This document shows positions 63,655 to 64,000 of a stretch of DNA of 64,000 nt, piece by piece. The first letter of the stretch is position 1. Every line of letters begins with the position of its first letter. The stretch lies in NCBI GenBank assembly GCA_002690925.1, contig NZGD01000237.1:1-64000 (forward strand), in the 5' to 3' direction. The translations under genes were made by a program, and so were the position numbers. The DNA is from Rhodopirellula sp. (GTDB taxonomy: Bacteria > Planctomycetota > Planctomycetia > Pirellulales > Pirellulaceae). A model generated the notes under the pieces. The model ran no database searches. It saw only the letters and a list, made by a program, of their open reading frames with translations, and was not told the origin of the DNA.

Positions 63655-64000
63655 CCAAGACTAATCAACCGACGATTGTGGTCGCTACAGACAAGGATCA
63701 CGCAGCGCATTGCACCGCAGATTTGATCCATGAGACGATTCGGGGGAATCCCTCTGCTGTTCTCGGACTTGCGACCGGGGGTACACCGGTTGGTGTTTAC
63801 CGTTTGATGGTAGAAAGATTTCAGGCCGGTGAAATGAATTTTTCCAAAGTCACCACCTTTAATCTTGATGAATATGTTGGTTTGGGTCCCGAGCATGATC
63901 AAAGTTATCGGTACTTCATGCAGCAGCAATTGTTCGATCATGTCAATGTGGTACAGGAACAAACCCATGTCCCCGATGGGATCGCGGCCAACATTGAAAG
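63651..64000 (+). CDS. nagB: Glucosamine-6-phosphate deaminase, 5' part
   Basis: The first 116 codons of the gene run to the window edge. The translation from the ATG at 63651 shows the NagB signature VLGLATGGTPVGVYRLM and the NLDEYVGL motif followed by DQSYRYFMQQQLFDHV. The enzyme converts glucosamine-6-phosphate to fructose-6-phosphate and ammonia, completing amino-sugar use. It overlaps the HD gene by four bases (ATGA), so the two are co-translated; why a nucleotide phosphohydrolase pairs with NagB is unclear. The opposite-strand open frame at 63309-63968 is a shadow. Confidence 0.93.
   Translation, partial: MTKTNQPTIVVATDKDHAAHCTADLIHETIRGNPSAVLGLATGGTPVGVYRLMVERFQAGEMNFSKVTTFNLDEYVGLGPEHDQSYRYFMQQQLFDHVNVVQEQTHVPDGIAANIE

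Noticed and set aside
63309..63968. 219-codon minus-strand open frame at the right edge
   Set aside because: Antisense to the HD gene and nagB, both with clear motifs.
1..64000. tRNA, rRNA, transposase, integrase or toxin-antitoxin genes
   Set aside because: I looked through the spacers and found no tRNA-like T-loop or other signature; small or diverged cases could still be missed without a covariance search.

Overview
The window looks like chromosomal DNA of a planctomycete, probably of the Pirellulaceae/Rhodopirellula type. This is an inference from gene content: a secreted sulfatase, DUF3299 proteins, a Lys/Ala-rich histone-like protein, a secreted CBM9-like protein, many long secreted or coiled-coil proteins without recognisable family, short operons and frequent GTG/TTG starts. 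Base composition looks even. I see no rRNA, tRNA, CRISPR array, insertion sequence, integrase or phage gene, so most of the window reads as ordinary core chromosome.

Layout. 0.2-8.4 kb: a DUF4432 sugar-epimerase-like protein; a leftward set of two DUF3299 proteins plus a CPFC-motif membrane protein; a small secreted Tyr/His-rich protein; a degenerate sigma-54-activator-like regulator with a partner gene; and an Mrp/ApbC ATPase. 8.4-12.8 kb: a convergent spacer with palindromes and a bidirectional terminator, a histone H1-like protein, an M50 site-2 protease and a prolyl oligopeptidase. 12.8-24 kb: comEC, hemX-hemA, scpB with a very acidic tail, a cysteine desulfurase, then dnaA and dnaN around a 395-bp spacer that is the best candidate for the replication origin. 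24-38 kb: clpC, a TPR-like membrane protein, an SF1 helicase, DUF1294 and GNAT proteins, a VWA protein, HrpA helicase and an SLC13 permease.

38-51.5 kb: a DUF3311/sodium-solute symporter pair, a CBM9-like secreted protein, a TPR protein with a tandem-repeat tail, mnmA diverging from prfB (RF2, with a classic programmed +1 frameshift), a small membrane protein, an 868-residue membrane-anchored coiled-coil protein, an FdhF/YdeP-type molybdenum oxidoreductase and a sulfatase. 51.8-57.7 kb: a compact island of five unrecognised or weakly recognised genes (a TelA-like helical protein, a tail-anchored small protein, a coiled-coil protein, a 626-residue exported protein and a lipoprotein). This is my best candidate for an undescribed system. 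57.9-64 kb: an MFS transporter, an RsmF-like methyltransferase and a small membrane protein joined by 4-nt overlaps, then trmL, a zinc-ribbon membrane protein, an HD phosphohydrolase and the 5' part of nagB.

Together the genes cover replication and chromosome organisation (dnaA, dnaN, scpB, histone-like protein), translation and RNA modification (prfB, mnmA, trmL, RsmF-like, HrpA), protein quality control (clpC, M50, prolyl oligopeptidase), tetrapyrrole synthesis (hemA/hemX), Fe-S supply (cysteine desulfurase, Mrp) and polysaccharide use (sulfatase, CBM9-like, nagB). All functions are read from sequence motifs; no database search was possible.
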